A stretch of 64,000 nt of DNA, from positions 1 to 64,000 of the forward strand of contig CANQBQ010000013.1 in NCBI GenBank assembly GCA_947589045.1, read 5' to 3'. The notes beneath the pieces are model-generated. The model ran no database searches. It saw only the letters and a program-made list of their open reading frames with translations, and was not told the DNA's origin. Made by a program: the position numbers and the translations under genes. This document shows positions 7,723 through 16,503 of the stretch, piece by piece; positions within the stretch are counted from its first letter, which is position 1; each line of letters opens with the position of its first letter. This stretch comes from an uncultured Clostridia bacterium. Its GTDB lineage: Bacteria; Bacillota; Clostridia; Monoglobales; Monoglobaceae.

Positions 7723-8214
7723 ATGGCGGATGAAAAATTTCCTAAAATCAAAAAATCCATAGAAACATTCTTATATGAGGAAGAAGGAAACATAACCAGG
7801 AATAAGGTTATAGCTGTTGGGTCCATGTTGATTATAATGGGGCTTTTATTCGGAACCGAAGTATATGCCGGTCACAGCTCACATTCTTCACATCGCTCAC
7901 ACTCAAGCTCAAGAAGCGGCGGGTCACATGAATCGCATGTTTCACATACGTCACACACCTCGCATTCAAGCGGTGGCAGTTCATCGGGTAGCGGAAGCTC
8001 ATACGGCGGCAGTTCATCGGGCAGCGGATACGGAGCGACAAGAAGTATTCCTTCAACCGACACATATACACCGCCAACTCCTACTCCCATTCCTTTGCCC
8101 GGGACCGGCGAAGTTACGTCAATGCAAATACCTCCGCCTACAAATCCGGCGTCGGGCGGCATTACGGCGGTTCCGTCAGCAATTGTTCCCGACACTCCCG
8201 TTATTTCGGAATAG
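7723..8214 (+). CDS. hxsA: His-Xaa-Ser repeat precursor peptide HxsA
   Basis: A 163-residue protein with a charged leader (residues 1-28, ending FLYEEEGNITRNK), a hydrophobic helix (about 29-49), then nine His-Xaa-Ser triplets in two clusters, at H51, H54, H57, H60 and at H69, H72, H75, H78, H81. A Gly/Ser-rich linker (residues 84-103) and a Pro/Thr-rich C-terminus (TPPTPTPIPLPG) follow. This matches the HxsA family, the proposed substrate of HxsB/HxsC/HxsD. Possible processing sites are Gly22, upstream of the hydrophobic helix as in prepilin leaders, or V-Y-A49/G50 by signal peptidase I. GGAAG lies seven bases before the ATG. Its internal position, downstream of its maturases, is notable. 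Confidence 0.88.
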   Translation: MADEKFPKIKKSIETFLYEEEGNITRNKVIAVGSMLIIMGLLFGTEVYAGHSSHSSHRSHSSSRSGGSHESHVSHTSHTSHSSGGSSSGSGSSYGGSSSGSGYGATRSIPSTDTYTPPTPTPIPLPGTGEVTSMQIPPPTNPASGGITAVPSAIVPDTPVISE

Positions 8215-8225
8215 GAGGCAAAAAA

Positions 8226-9506
8226 ATGGGATTGTATTTCAGAAAAAGCGTAAATCTCGGCGGCGGTGTGAGGCTTAATTTCAGCAAAAGCGGTATCGGT
8301 ATAAGCGCCGGAGTAAAAGGCGCAAGAATCAGCACCGGACCTCGTGGCACTTATGCAAATTTTTCTATACCGGGAACCGGTGTACGCTATACGACAAAAA
8401 TTTCCGGGCCAAATTCGGGCGCAAGAAACACTACAGCCAGATATCCGTATGTTCAAACCGTTACTAATTCATATACGGGTCAAACAAGGACTTTGCGCGC
8501 GTCAACGCAATGGGAATTAAACTCATTGGTTGCGGCCGAAAGAGATCGTATGAAAGCTGCGGAACTGAGACAAAGAGAAATAGAGCGAGTTAACGATGTG
8601 CGGGAACGCGCCTCAGCAATGACCAAGCAAATTCAAGATCAAAAAGCGGAGTTAAATGATATATTAAATCACACACTTGATATTGATGACAAACTTAATT
8701 GGGACAAACAGTACATAAACGATGAATATCCGGAGTTTAATTTTAATGAACACGAGCCGCATAAACCGAAACAAAATTCCGGAGGATTCTTTAAAAACCT
8801 TTTTAAAGAATCTGATTACAGCGAGAAATTCACGAAGTACGAAAAAAAGCTTACCGAATATGAACAAAATAGGGAAGCGGCGTTATCTAAGTATCTTGCC
8901 GAAAAAAACGCATTCGAGAGAAATAAACGTGAGCATAATGCGGAAATCAACTACTTAAAGGAAAACTTTGAAAGCTCCGAAAAAAGCGCTGTTGAAAAAT
9001 ATATTTCAATAATACTGTCTAATTCTCAATACCCGTCGGGTATAGATATGGACTTTGATGTTGAATATCACAAAAGCGAAAGAACGGCTATAATCAGCTT
9101 TTTGATGCCCGCGCAGACAAATTTTCCCATAATTGACGGATATGAATATTCCGCGCGAAATAATGAAATTGTACCTCAAAGCATGAATACCGAAAAAATA
9201 AGAAGCTTTTATGAACATGTTTTATTCTCGATATGTTTGAGAACTATACATGAGATTTTTGAGGCTGTTTACACAAACGCGGTTGATAAAGTTATTTTTA
9301 ACGCATATTTGTTGAAAGATGAATTGACGCATGACTTTGATGATTTCAGCGAGCATGTTCGGTGTATTTTTTCGGTATCGGCAAACCGAGAATTGTTCGA
9401 AAATATAAATTTGCGCGATGTAAATGTTGAAAATTTATTGAGCAAATTAGGATTAATCAGGGCGGAAAAATTTGAATTTGATGAAATTCAACCAACATTG
9501 GAGTAG
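8226..9506 (+). CDS. DUF4236-domain protein with coiled coil
   Basis: A 426-residue protein whose first about 55 residues match DUF4236 (LYFRKSVNLGGGVRLNFSKSG, then PRGTYANFSIPGTG). A long charged helical region follows (about residues 95-250, rich in K/E with REIERVNDVRERAS), then a globular C-terminal part I do not recognise (about 255-426). No transmembrane helix is seen. DUF4236 modules are frequent in small proteins of unknown function. A strong AGGAGG lies seven bases upstream. The gene sits between HxsA and two membrane proteins and may be an assembly or adaptor component. Confidence 0.8.
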   Translation: MGLYFRKSVNLGGGVRLNFSKSGIGISAGVKGARISTGPRGTYANFSIPGTGVRYTTKISGPNSGARNTTARYPYVQTVTNSYTGQTRTLRASTQWELNSLVAAERDRMKAAELRQREIERVNDVRERASAMTKQIQDQKAELNDILNHTLDIDDKLNWDKQYINDEYPEFNFNEHEPHKPKQNSGGFFKNLFKESDYSEKFTKYEKKLTEYEQNREAALSKYLAEKNAFERNKREHNAEINYLKENFESSEKSAVEKYISIILSNSQYPSGIDMDFDVEYHKSERTAIISFLMPAQTNFPIIDGYEYSARNNEIVPQSMNTEKIRSFYEHVLFSICLRTIHEIFEAVYTNAVDKVIFNAYLLKDELTHDFDDFSEHVRCIFSVSANRELFENINLRDVNVENLLSKLGLIRAEKFEFDEIQPTLE

Positions 9507-9518
9507 GAGTGGTGATAA

Positions 9519-10298
9519 ATGGCTTTAAAATCTGCCACAGGAAAATTATATATGCTTTTGTCGGCATGTTTGCCGGATAATGATAACATAGAAAAAAGAC
9601 TGCTGCTTGAGCAAATAACGGAATCAAAGGAGTATAGAGAGTTAAAATCATATTCCCCGATGAAGAACGTGTTTTTGAAATTCTATTCAAAACAGAAGCT
9701 GGCGGCTCTTTCGACAGATGAATTGAGGGAAGTCGGTTATAAAACGATACCTAACGTAATATTTGTGGTAACGAATATTATTAACTCCATAAAGTACGGC
9801 GATGCTTGGAAATTATCTCTCAAAGACATTCCGGATTTTTATTCGGCCGAAAGCCTAAACGCATTGGATGTAAAAATAAAATCGGTTAGCGGCAGCGGTA
9901 ATATTACCAATATTAAAGATGAGAATTTTATGGCTGTTTTTTCCGAAAAAACCATAAAATCTCTGGACTCAATAAAAGCTGATTTAACTGTTAGCGATAT
10001 AGAGAATATGAGCGCGGCTATTCCGAAACATTTAAAAGGCAAAAGCTATTGTATCAGCAAAAATGAAATAGAGGAAATAAAAGATTCCTTTGATTCCGCC
10101 AACATTGAGTTAGAAAAGTATAATCAAAGTTTGCGCTACGGAAGTTTTGTGCTGCTTTGCAGAAAGCTGTTGCTGACGTCGATATGTATACTGCTGTTGG
10201 TGGCTATGGCGACGTCAGGTGCGGTTGGAGGAATAGGGTTGAGCGTTTTTGCGCTTATTGAATTGCTGATCGTAACCGTGTATTGGACTAAGGTGTAG
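9519..10298 (+). CDS. Hypothetical protein with two C-terminal membrane helices
   Basis: A 259-residue protein, mostly soluble-looking and charged up to about residue 205. It then has two closely spaced hydrophobic helices (LLLTSICILLLVAMA and IGLSVFALIELLIVTVYW), giving a hairpin membrane anchor with the bulk in the cytoplasm. I recognise no family. It is 12 bases after the DUF4236 gene and four bases before the next gene, so it is part of the operon. GGAG and GGTGAT precede the ATG. Confidence 0.75.
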   Translation: MALKSATGKLYMLLSACLPDNDNIEKRLLLEQITESKEYRELKSYSPMKNVFLKFYSKQKLAALSTDELREVGYKTIPNVIFVVTNIINSIKYGDAWKLSLKDIPDFYSAESLNALDVKIKSVSGSGNITNIKDENFMAVFSEKTIKSLDSIKADLTVSDIENMSAAIPKHLKGKSYCISKNEIEEIKDSFDSANIELEKYNQSLRYGSFVLLCRKLLLTSICILLLVAMATSGAVGGIGLSVFALIELLIVTVYWTKV

Positions 10299-10301
10299 AA
10301 T

Positions 10302-11390
10302 ATGGACAAAGATACTCTTATTAATCAATATTTACAAACCAAACAAACCGAACTTGAAAATAAAAGTCATGAAATTCAGCATAAAAGAGAAATTTCTTTA
10401 AAATATATGCTGAGATTATTGGCAATAATACTTGTTTCCGCAATTGCTATAATTATGGTAAACAGAATTAACTTTGCGGTTAAATATAATCGGTTTATGG
10501 AAAATTGTAACACTTATACCGTCGAGCAGCTATCTTCCTACTCCGATATTATGTCGGACAAAACGGTTTTTAAAATATATGAAGACGCAGCCCTCGGAAA
10601 CACAAACAGTAATTTGATAAATTACGGATGTTATGCGTTTAAAGGCGGGTACAAAGTATATTTGGACGCAAACAACGGTCTGCCCATGCTGCAAACAGAA
10701 TCAGAAACAAAAGAAATCGCGGATTATCCAATAAGCTACGTTAACATAGCTGACGACGGTATATTCTTCAGAAATAATAATGATCGCAGAATATACAAGT
10801 GTGATTTGAACTGTGATAAAACAGAAAACGTGATCGACGGTAAAGTCGGACAATTTGTGGTAACAAACAATATAATTTACTATATCAATTTTGAAGATAA
10901 AGGAAAGCTGTATTCGTTTGACTTAAACTCCGGCTCTAATGATCCGTTAATTGAAGAAGACATCGTATCGTTCGTAAAAGCGGGTGAACAAATCATATAT
11001 TTAGACAGCGGCAATAAATTAAAAAAATATTCCGACGGAAAAAAATACACGATACAATCCGACGTTGAAAAGTTTTATTTTAACGGAGATATTATAGCGC
11101 AAAACAACGGAAAAATCATATCATTTTCATTAAAAGGCAAAAATCCAAAATTGATATTAAAGGAAAATGCGGAGTTGTTGGGTGCTGACAGCGAGAATAT
11201 TTACTATTCGATAAATTCGGAAATTTACGGATATGATACCGGATCTGCTGAATCCTTTAAAATCGCCGAGGGCTGCGATTTTTATAAGGCGATATATAAA
11301 ACGAATAATGGGTATTACATTATCGGAGCCGAAAAAAACGAAACAACCAATACATATGACGATAAAAGAATGAGTATAAGCGGGGAATAA
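10302..11390 (+). CDS. Single-pass membrane protein with DUF5050-like beta-propeller
   Basis: A 362-residue protein with a basic N-terminus, one transmembrane helix (about residues 36-55, LLAIILVSAIAIIMV), and then an outside domain. That domain is built from repeated short strands such as GIFFRNNNDRRIYKCDL, IIYYINFEDKGKLYSFDL and NIYYSINSEIYGYD, which look like DUF5050/LRP-like propeller blades. Such domains usually bind ligands or partner proteins. Together with the MORN protein it suggests an extracellular complex. The assignment rests on repeat appearance, so it is moderate. Confidence 0.75.
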   Translation: MDKDTLINQYLQTKQTELENKSHEIQHKREISLKYMLRLLAIILVSAIAIIMVNRINFAVKYNRFMENCNTYTVEQLSSYSDIMSDKTVFKIYEDAALGNTNSNLINYGCYAFKGGYKVYLDANNGLPMLQTESETKEIADYPISYVNIADDGIFFRNNNDRRIYKCDLNCDKTENVIDGKVGQFVVTNNIIYYINFEDKGKLYSFDLNSGSNDPLIEEDIVSFVKAGEQIIYLDSGNKLKKYSDGKKYTIQSDVEKFYFNGDIIAQNNGKIISFSLKGKNPKLILKENAELLGADSENIYYSINSEIYGYDTGSAESFKIAEGCDFYKAIYKTNNGYYIIGAEKNETTNTYDDKRMSISGE

Positions 11391-11392
11391 AA

Positions 11393-13228
11393 ATGAAACT
11401 TTGCAAATGGCATCAAGAATTGAATCATTTTATTGATATTAAAACGACATTCGTTTTAGAGGGAAACATATATGATTTGAACCCGTATCCTTCAGAGTCG
11501 GAGAACGGCATAAGATGGGATATGGTTATGCTTGATAACTATTTATATAAATATCTGAAATCAAAAGGTTATGAAACCATAGTGTTTTATAACCATGTAG
11601 ACGGCTTTTATAACGATTTTGAGCCTGAGCAGCTGCAGAATTTTTTGGACATTTCAGGCGGAGGCACCGTCGCGTCGGGAAACACCGCGTACAGCGTTCC
11701 TATTTCTCGGGCCGCAGATCTAATTCGCCGAGCAAACCAAAACAGAGAACATCTTTCGGCTGTTGTGCTGATGATGGCTTCCAGATATGTTTTATCGGCG
11801 GATAGTATAAGCGAATGTGAACGCGATTTTTATACAAAGCTTATGCTTTCCGGATTAAAGAAAACGCAGGTAAAAACCGATACCGGGTTTTCAAACAACG
11901 TGATGATCTTTGTTTGCGACAAAGTAAATGACATACCCGTATGGTTTTATATAGATAACCCGCTCGTAAAAACGCTGACTATAACAAATCCCGATTCTTC
12001 AACCAGAAAAATGTTTATTGATTCACAAATTAAATTCTTTACTTGTGATGTCGAATACAGCGAGGATACATTGAAAGGGTATAAAGAATTGTTTGTTGAA
12101 TTGACAGACGGTTTTAAAAATCTTGAATTAAACGCACTGAAAATATTATGCAAAAATGAAGGAATATCTATTGAAAATATAAAAGACGCAATTAATTTGT
12201 ACAAATACGGCATAAAAGATAACCCGTGGGCAGAAATACCACATGATGTTCTTGACGGTGCGGAAGCCTTTATAAAGACAAGAGTCAAGGGACAGGATCA
12301 CGCTGTTTGCCATACCCTCGACGTAATTAAAAGAGCTGCGTCTAATTTGGCGGGATTGCAACATTCGAGCGCAAGCAAACCCAAAGGAATACTGTTCTTT
12401 GCCGGCCCTACCGGCACCGGAAAAACAGAATTGGCAAAGACTGTTGCGGAACTGCTTTTCGGCGATGAAAACGCGTGTATCAGGTTTGATATGAGCGAAT
12501 ATCAGCAATCTCATTCCGATCAAAAGCTTCTTGGCGCTCCTCCGGGATATGTTGGATATGAGGCAGGCGGACAGCTTACCAACGCCGTTAAAGAAAGACC
12601 GTTTTCAATTCTGTTATTCGATGAAATAGAAAAAGCTCATCCTTCTATTTTTGACAAGTTTCTGCAAATTCTCGAGGATGGCAGAATGACTGACGGCAAA
12701 GGTGAAACCGTATATTTTTCAGAGTGCATTATTATATTCACAAGCAATCTCGGAATATACAATGTAGACCAATTCGGAAACAGGACATTAAGCGTTACGC
12801 CGGACATAAGCTTCGACGAATTATCGAAAAGACTCATAAAAGCGATCCAGGACTATTTTAAGCTGCAGCTCGGAAGACCCGAAATTCTAAACAGAATAGG
12901 CGAAAATTTTGTCGTGTTTGACTTTATCAGAGAGAATGTAGCAAATGAGATATTGTCATCGCAGCTGGAAAAAATCAAGAACAATATGAAAGAAACCAAG
13001 CGAATCGAACTTGAAATTTCCGACAATGTTAAAAGATTTTTGTTTGAAAAATCTTTTAACAACATTGAAAACGGGGGACGCGGAATCGGAAACATAGTCG
13101 AAAAATATTTTATTAATCCGCTTGCAAGATATATTTTTGACAACGACATACAGGAGAACAAGATTATTGACGTTAAAGATGTTATAATCGAAAATTCAAT
13201 AGTAAAGCTGAATTGTGAATTACTGTAA
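11393..13228 (+). CDS. Clp/ClpB-like AAA+ ATPase with a degenerate first domain
   Basis: A 611-residue protein. Residues about 290-560 form a complete Clp-type AAA+ module: Walker A GPTGTGKT at 338-345, the pore-loop region GAPPGYVGYEAGG, Walker B ILLFDE at 406-411, sensor 1 IIFTSNLG, and the arginine-finger region GRPEILNRI. The C-terminal D2-small domain follows (GGRGIGNIVEKYF). The first about 270 residues start with TFVLEGNIYDL and look like a second, degenerate ATPase-type domain without a Walker A. There is no Clp N-domain or ClpB middle domain. The protein is therefore a single-active-ring unfoldase/remodeller rather than housekeeping ClpB/ClpC. Next to a kinase and an FHA protein it recalls regulated AAA+ modules. 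Confidence 0.85.
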   Translation: MKLCKWHQELNHFIDIKTTFVLEGNIYDLNPYPSESENGIRWDMVMLDNYLYKYLKSKGYETIVFYNHVDGFYNDFEPEQLQNFLDISGGGTVASGNTAYSVPISRAADLIRRANQNREHLSAVVLMMASRYVLSADSISECERDFYTKLMLSGLKKTQVKTDTGFSNNVMIFVCDKVNDIPVWFYIDNPLVKTLTITNPDSSTRKMFIDSQIKFFTCDVEYSEDTLKGYKELFVELTDGFKNLELNALKILCKNEGISIENIKDAINLYKYGIKDNPWAEIPHDVLDGAEAFIKTRVKGQDHAVCHTLDVIKRAASNLAGLQHSSASKPKGILFFAGPTGTGKTELAKTVAELLFGDENACIRFDMSEYQQSHSDQKLLGAPPGYVGYEAGGQLTNAVKERPFSILLFDEIEKAHPSIFDKFLQILEDGRMTDGKGETVYFSECIIIFTSNLGIYNVDQFGNRTLSVTPDISFDELSKRLIKAIQDYFKLQLGRPEILNRIGENFVVFDFIRENVANEILSSQLEKIKNNMKETKRIELEISDNVKRFLFEKSFNNIENGGRGIGNIVEKYFINPLARYIFDNDIQENKIIDVKDVIIENSIVKLNCELL

Positions 13229-13260
13229 ATTGACCAAAAACGATGAAAGAATGTGATAAA

Positions 13261-14880
13261 ATGAGTAATTCGAGAAAAACCGAAAGAATGAGTATTGATT
13301 CTCGCGCAACAGAAATACTTGCGTCTAAAGAGCCTTCTCGCGATTTGGCTCATGATGACCGAGCTGCTGCGATAATGAGCAATAATGAAATTGACAGCAA
13401 AAGTAGTGCGTTGGGCATAGGAGCAAATATAGGCGGATATCTTGTTCGCGATATTATTGCCGAAAACACCGGAGAGGCGACATTATTCTTAGCCGAAAGC
13501 AAAGGAATAAAATATATCGTTAAGCTTTATCACAAAAACAAACAGCCGGCTTCAAATTTAACAAAGGCAACAAAAGAACTCGCATCTCCATACATAATAA
13601 AAATAATAGATTCGGGCATATATAGCGAAAGATTTTATGAAATATTACCGTATTTCAAAAATGGCGATTTGCAAAAATATGCACCGCTGAAGCCGAAGGA
13701 AATTATAGAAATCGTGATTCCGTGTGTAAATGAAGGATTAAAAGAACTGCACAGCAAAGGAATAGTTCATAGAGATATAAAGCCGAGCAATCTTTTTTAT
13801 GATGACGAAAAGAAAAAGATTATTATAGGCGACTTTGGCATAAGCTCTGTGCTTGAAAGCGGACTTAGCGTGAGAGCGACAACAATGTCACGCACGTTCG
13901 GATATGCCGCTCCCGAGACCGCCAACGGTTTTGTTTCCAAAGAATCCGACTATTATTCTTTGGGAATAACCGTTCTGCATTTGTTGACCGGACAAGATCC
14001 TTTTCTCGGAATGACCGACATGGAAATATTGTTTCAGACAATAAATAAGACTTTAATAGTTCCCGCCTCGATAGATAATCGCTTGCAGAAATTAATAAAG
14101 GGTCTTACGTTAAAAGACAGAAATGACAGATGGGGCTATGAAGAAATTGTTAAATGGCTTAATGGAGAAGATATTGACGTTAAAGAAGCAAAAAACTCTA
14201 AACGGGGCTATAAACCTTATAATTTCAACTATAACAGATATTACGGTTTGGAAGAAATAAGCATGGCCTTTGCGCATGATTGGGAAAACGCAAAAAAACA
14301 TCTGAAAAGAGGACTGGTGGACAAAAATATTCTCCAATACGGCGAAGAATATTCGGTTGATATTGCCGAGTTAAGAGAAGAACCCGATCAGGATCTGGCG
14401 GTCTATAAAATGATTTATATTCTTAATCCGACCGCTCCTTTATGCTACAAGGGAAAAGTATATTATGATTTGGAAAGCATCGGACGACAAATGCGTGAAT
14501 CGCTGCCGAATTTTAACGGGGAAATACGCGAGTTAGTTATAAAAGGTTGTTTACAAGACTTTTTGACAAGAAACAATTTTGATGAAAATCTCTGTAAACG
14601 CGTATCCGAAATAACCGAAAAACTAAAAAGTAAAGATAACAAATATTATTACGCACTCATGTATTTGCTGTCTCCGGATTCTAAGTTTGTTATTAAAAAC
14701 CAAGAATTTGACACGCTTGAAAGTTTGGCAAATTATATGGAAGCACTTTTGCCGCACGAGATCGAGGATTTTGCAAATGATTTGGTCGATAATCAACGAT
14801 TTATAATGTGGGTATATTCTCAAGGATATGCTTCACAAGTGAACGAGTGGCTGGATATTTACGAAAAGGCGGAATGGTAA
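13261..14880 (+). CDS. Ser/Thr protein kinase with C-terminal repeat region
   Basis: A 539-residue cytoplasmic kinase from the ATG at 13261; an in-frame ATG at 13243 would add six residues. Counting from 13243, the landmarks are the ATP-binding lysine K94 (IVKLYHK), catalytic HRDIKPSN at 176-183, DFG at 197-199 and the APE region YAAPETA. The Gly-rich loop is weak (AENTGEATLF). A basic/acidic N-terminal stretch of about 50 residues precedes the kinase. There is no transmembrane helix or PASTA domain. The C-terminal about 200 residues contain at least two repeats of about 80 residues (YKMIYILNPTAPLCYKGKVY... and YALMYLLSPDSKFVIKNQEF...). The stop overlaps the next start (TAATG). The downstream FHA protein is the likely phospho-threonine reader. 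Confidence 0.85.
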   Translation: MSNSRKTERMSIDSRATEILASKEPSRDLAHDDRAAAIMSNNEIDSKSSALGIGANIGGYLVRDIIAENTGEATLFLAESKGIKYIVKLYHKNKQPASNLTKATKELASPYIIKIIDSGIYSERFYEILPYFKNGDLQKYAPLKPKEIIEIVIPCVNEGLKELHSKGIVHRDIKPSNLFYDDEKKKIIIGDFGISSVLESGLSVRATTMSRTFGYAAPETANGFVSKESDYYSLGITVLHLLTGQDPFLGMTDMEILFQTINKTLIVPASIDNRLQKLIKGLTLKDRNDRWGYEEIVKWLNGEDIDVKEAKNSKRGYKPYNFNYNRYYGLEEISMAFAHDWENAKKHLKRGLVDKNILQYGEEYSVDIAELREEPDQDLAVYKMIYILNPTAPLCYKGKVYYDLESIGRQMRESLPNFNGEIRELVIKGCLQDFLTRNNFDENLCKRVSEITEKLKSKDNKYYYALMYLLSPDSKFVIKNQEFDTLESLANYMEALLPHEIEDFANDLVDNQRFIMWVYSQGYASQVNEWLDIYEKAEW

Positions 14881-16103
14881 TGAGCGGACCAAAATACAGT
14901 TATACAAAGATTGATCAAGAGCGGGCGCGTCTTTTGATAAAAAAGCTTGAAGAAGAAATCGAGAAAGCAAGATGCGATGAATTAAAAAAGGAAATATCCG
15001 CCCAAATGGAACGGATTGAGAAAAGTGTGCAAAATGCAAATTTGCCCAAATATACGGCTTACATACAAAAGGCGGAGTCACTTATACCCGAAAGTGATTC
15101 CTTAGCGGAATTAAAAAAATATATAAAATTATATGATACCATATCAGCAGAAGAATATAATCTCGGCAGCAACAGTGATTCTCTGACGGACGCGCTTGAA
15201 AAATACAATAACAAAAATATTAGACTTAATAATATCCATAAAACAATTGAATCAACATTATTAAGACTAAAATCGGAATATGACCGTGCGTTGTTAAACA
15301 GAAAAGAAAGCGACTTTTTGAGCAAAGAGTGGAAAAATCCGCGTGAAGAATACCGTCTCTGCTCGCCCAAAGTTCAACAAGCCTATAACAGAGCCCTTGA
15401 AAGCATTATTGAAACGGAAAACTTTGACGAATTAAAAATGACTCTTGATACTGTTATTGAAAATCATAATATAGATGACGATTACAAAATAAAGCAGATA
15501 GAGATGCGCGCACAAGCGAGTGAAATTTCTTCTGTTATGTCGGAAAATATATTGCGGATGTTAAAACTAAAAACCGAATATCTTGTTTTAAGCAAAAAAT
15601 TAAACAGAGATACAAATGTTATGCCAAAAACATTTGATGAACTCACAGAGGAAATATCAAAAATGAAAAACGAACTCGAACAGCTTACCTTGAATGATTA
15701 TATTAACAGATCATTGGAAACGGTCATGGAAGAATTAGGCTATGACTTAGCAGGCAGCGATGTAATGACCAAACAAAAAATGTCAAAGAAATACTATGAT
15801 TTTAGCAAAAATTCCGTTATTAATGTTTCAACATCGCAAAACGGGGCATTGATGTTTGAAGTGCTTGGAAGAGATAATAAGGGAGCAACTCGGAACAAGT
15901 CTGTTGTCAAACATGATATGGAACTGTTTTGTCCCGATTATGAACTGATCAAACAGAAATTAATAAAACATAATATAACTCTTGAAAAAGAGGTTTTGTT
16001 TGAACCGGACGAAAAATATGCTCGATTTATCAGCATTGACACTGATTCACAGAAAAGTCGGCGCAGAGTAAAACATGAAAAGAGGCTACAGCACAATGAA
16101 TGA
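14880..16103 (+). CDS. Coiled-coil protein with MSGPK N-terminus
   Basis: A 407-residue protein starting MSGPKYSYTKIDQERAR, a start I recall from uncharacterised coiled-coil proteins linked to bacterial kinase/AAA+ modules. Residues about 15-300 are mostly long charged helices. The last about 90 residues look globular (YYDFSKNSVINVSTSQNGALMFEVLGRD). No membrane segment is visible. The start overlaps the kinase stop by one base; an alternative ATG lies six bases upstream. It overlaps the FHA gene by eight bases. A structural or adaptor role between kinase and ATPase is inferred only from position. Confidence 0.78.
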   Translation: MSGPKYSYTKIDQERARLLIKKLEEEIEKARCDELKKEISAQMERIEKSVQNANLPKYTAYIQKAESLIPESDSLAELKKYIKLYDTISAEEYNLGSNSDSLTDALEKYNNKNIRLNNIHKTIESTLLRLKSEYDRALLNRKESDFLSKEWKNPREEYRLCSPKVQQAYNRALESIIETENFDELKMTLDTVIENHNIDDDYKIKQIEMRAQASEISSVMSENILRMLKLKTEYLVLSKKLNRDTNVMPKTFDELTEEISKMKNELEQLTLNDYINRSLETVMEELGYDLAGSDVMTKQKMSKKYYDFSKNSVINVSTSQNGALMFEVLGRDNKGATRNKSVVKHDMELFCPDYELIKQKLIKHNITLEKEVLFEPDEKYARFISIDTDSQKSRRRVKHEKRLQHNE

Positions 16104-16503
16104 AGTCAGAGTATGCGAAAACTGCAAACATCATAATCCCATTGACAATTTGGAATGTGAAAAATGCGGATTTGATCTTAGCTTTTGTATTCCGGTTTCG
16201 GAAGATAATTTAATACAAAAAAAGTGTTTGCGTTCACTCAGCGATGGTGAGGAAATAGCGTTAAAAGAAGAAACTCTTATCGGCAGAGACGGCGTTAATG
16301 CCGATTGTTTCGAGAAAAGTAAATATATAAGCAGGCGGCACGCTACAATCTATATAGAAAATGATAATGTTTTTATCATAGACGCGAGCACAAACGGAAC
16401 GTTTATCAACGGCAAACGTATTGAAAAAATGATAAAACAACCCCTTCATATCGGAGATAAAATAACTTTTGCCGATTTGGAGTTTATTTTGGAAGGAAAA
16501 TAA
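16096..16503 (+). CDS. Zinc-ribbon/FHA-domain phosphopeptide-binding protein
   Basis: A 135-residue protein. Residues about 6-26 form a zinc ribbon (CENC ... CEKC). Residues about 50-130 form an FHA domain with the phospho-threonine pocket motifs IGRD, SRRHATI and STNGTFINGKRI, and the final strand GDKITFADLEF. FHA domains bind phosphothreonine peptides, and the kinase two genes upstream is the obvious source. The ATG at 16096 is favoured over one at 16075. The stop overlaps the next start (TAATG), tying it to the NrdG-like enzyme. Confidence 0.88.
   Translation: MNEVRVCENCKHHNPIDNLECEKCGFDLSFCIPVSEDNLIQKKCLRSLSDGEEIALKEETLIGRDGVNADCFEKSKYISRRHATIYIENDNVFIIDASTNGTFINGKRIEKMIKQPLHIGDKITFADLEFILEGK

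Noticed and set aside
7872-8456. Minus-strand frame rich in Glu/Cys/Pro
   Set aside because: It is the mirror of the HxS and Gly/Ser repeats of HxsA; the plus-strand gene explains it.
11393-16503. A type VI secretion system
   Set aside because: Only ATPase, kinase and FHA-like genes are present; no sheath, Hcp, VgrG or membrane-complex genes.
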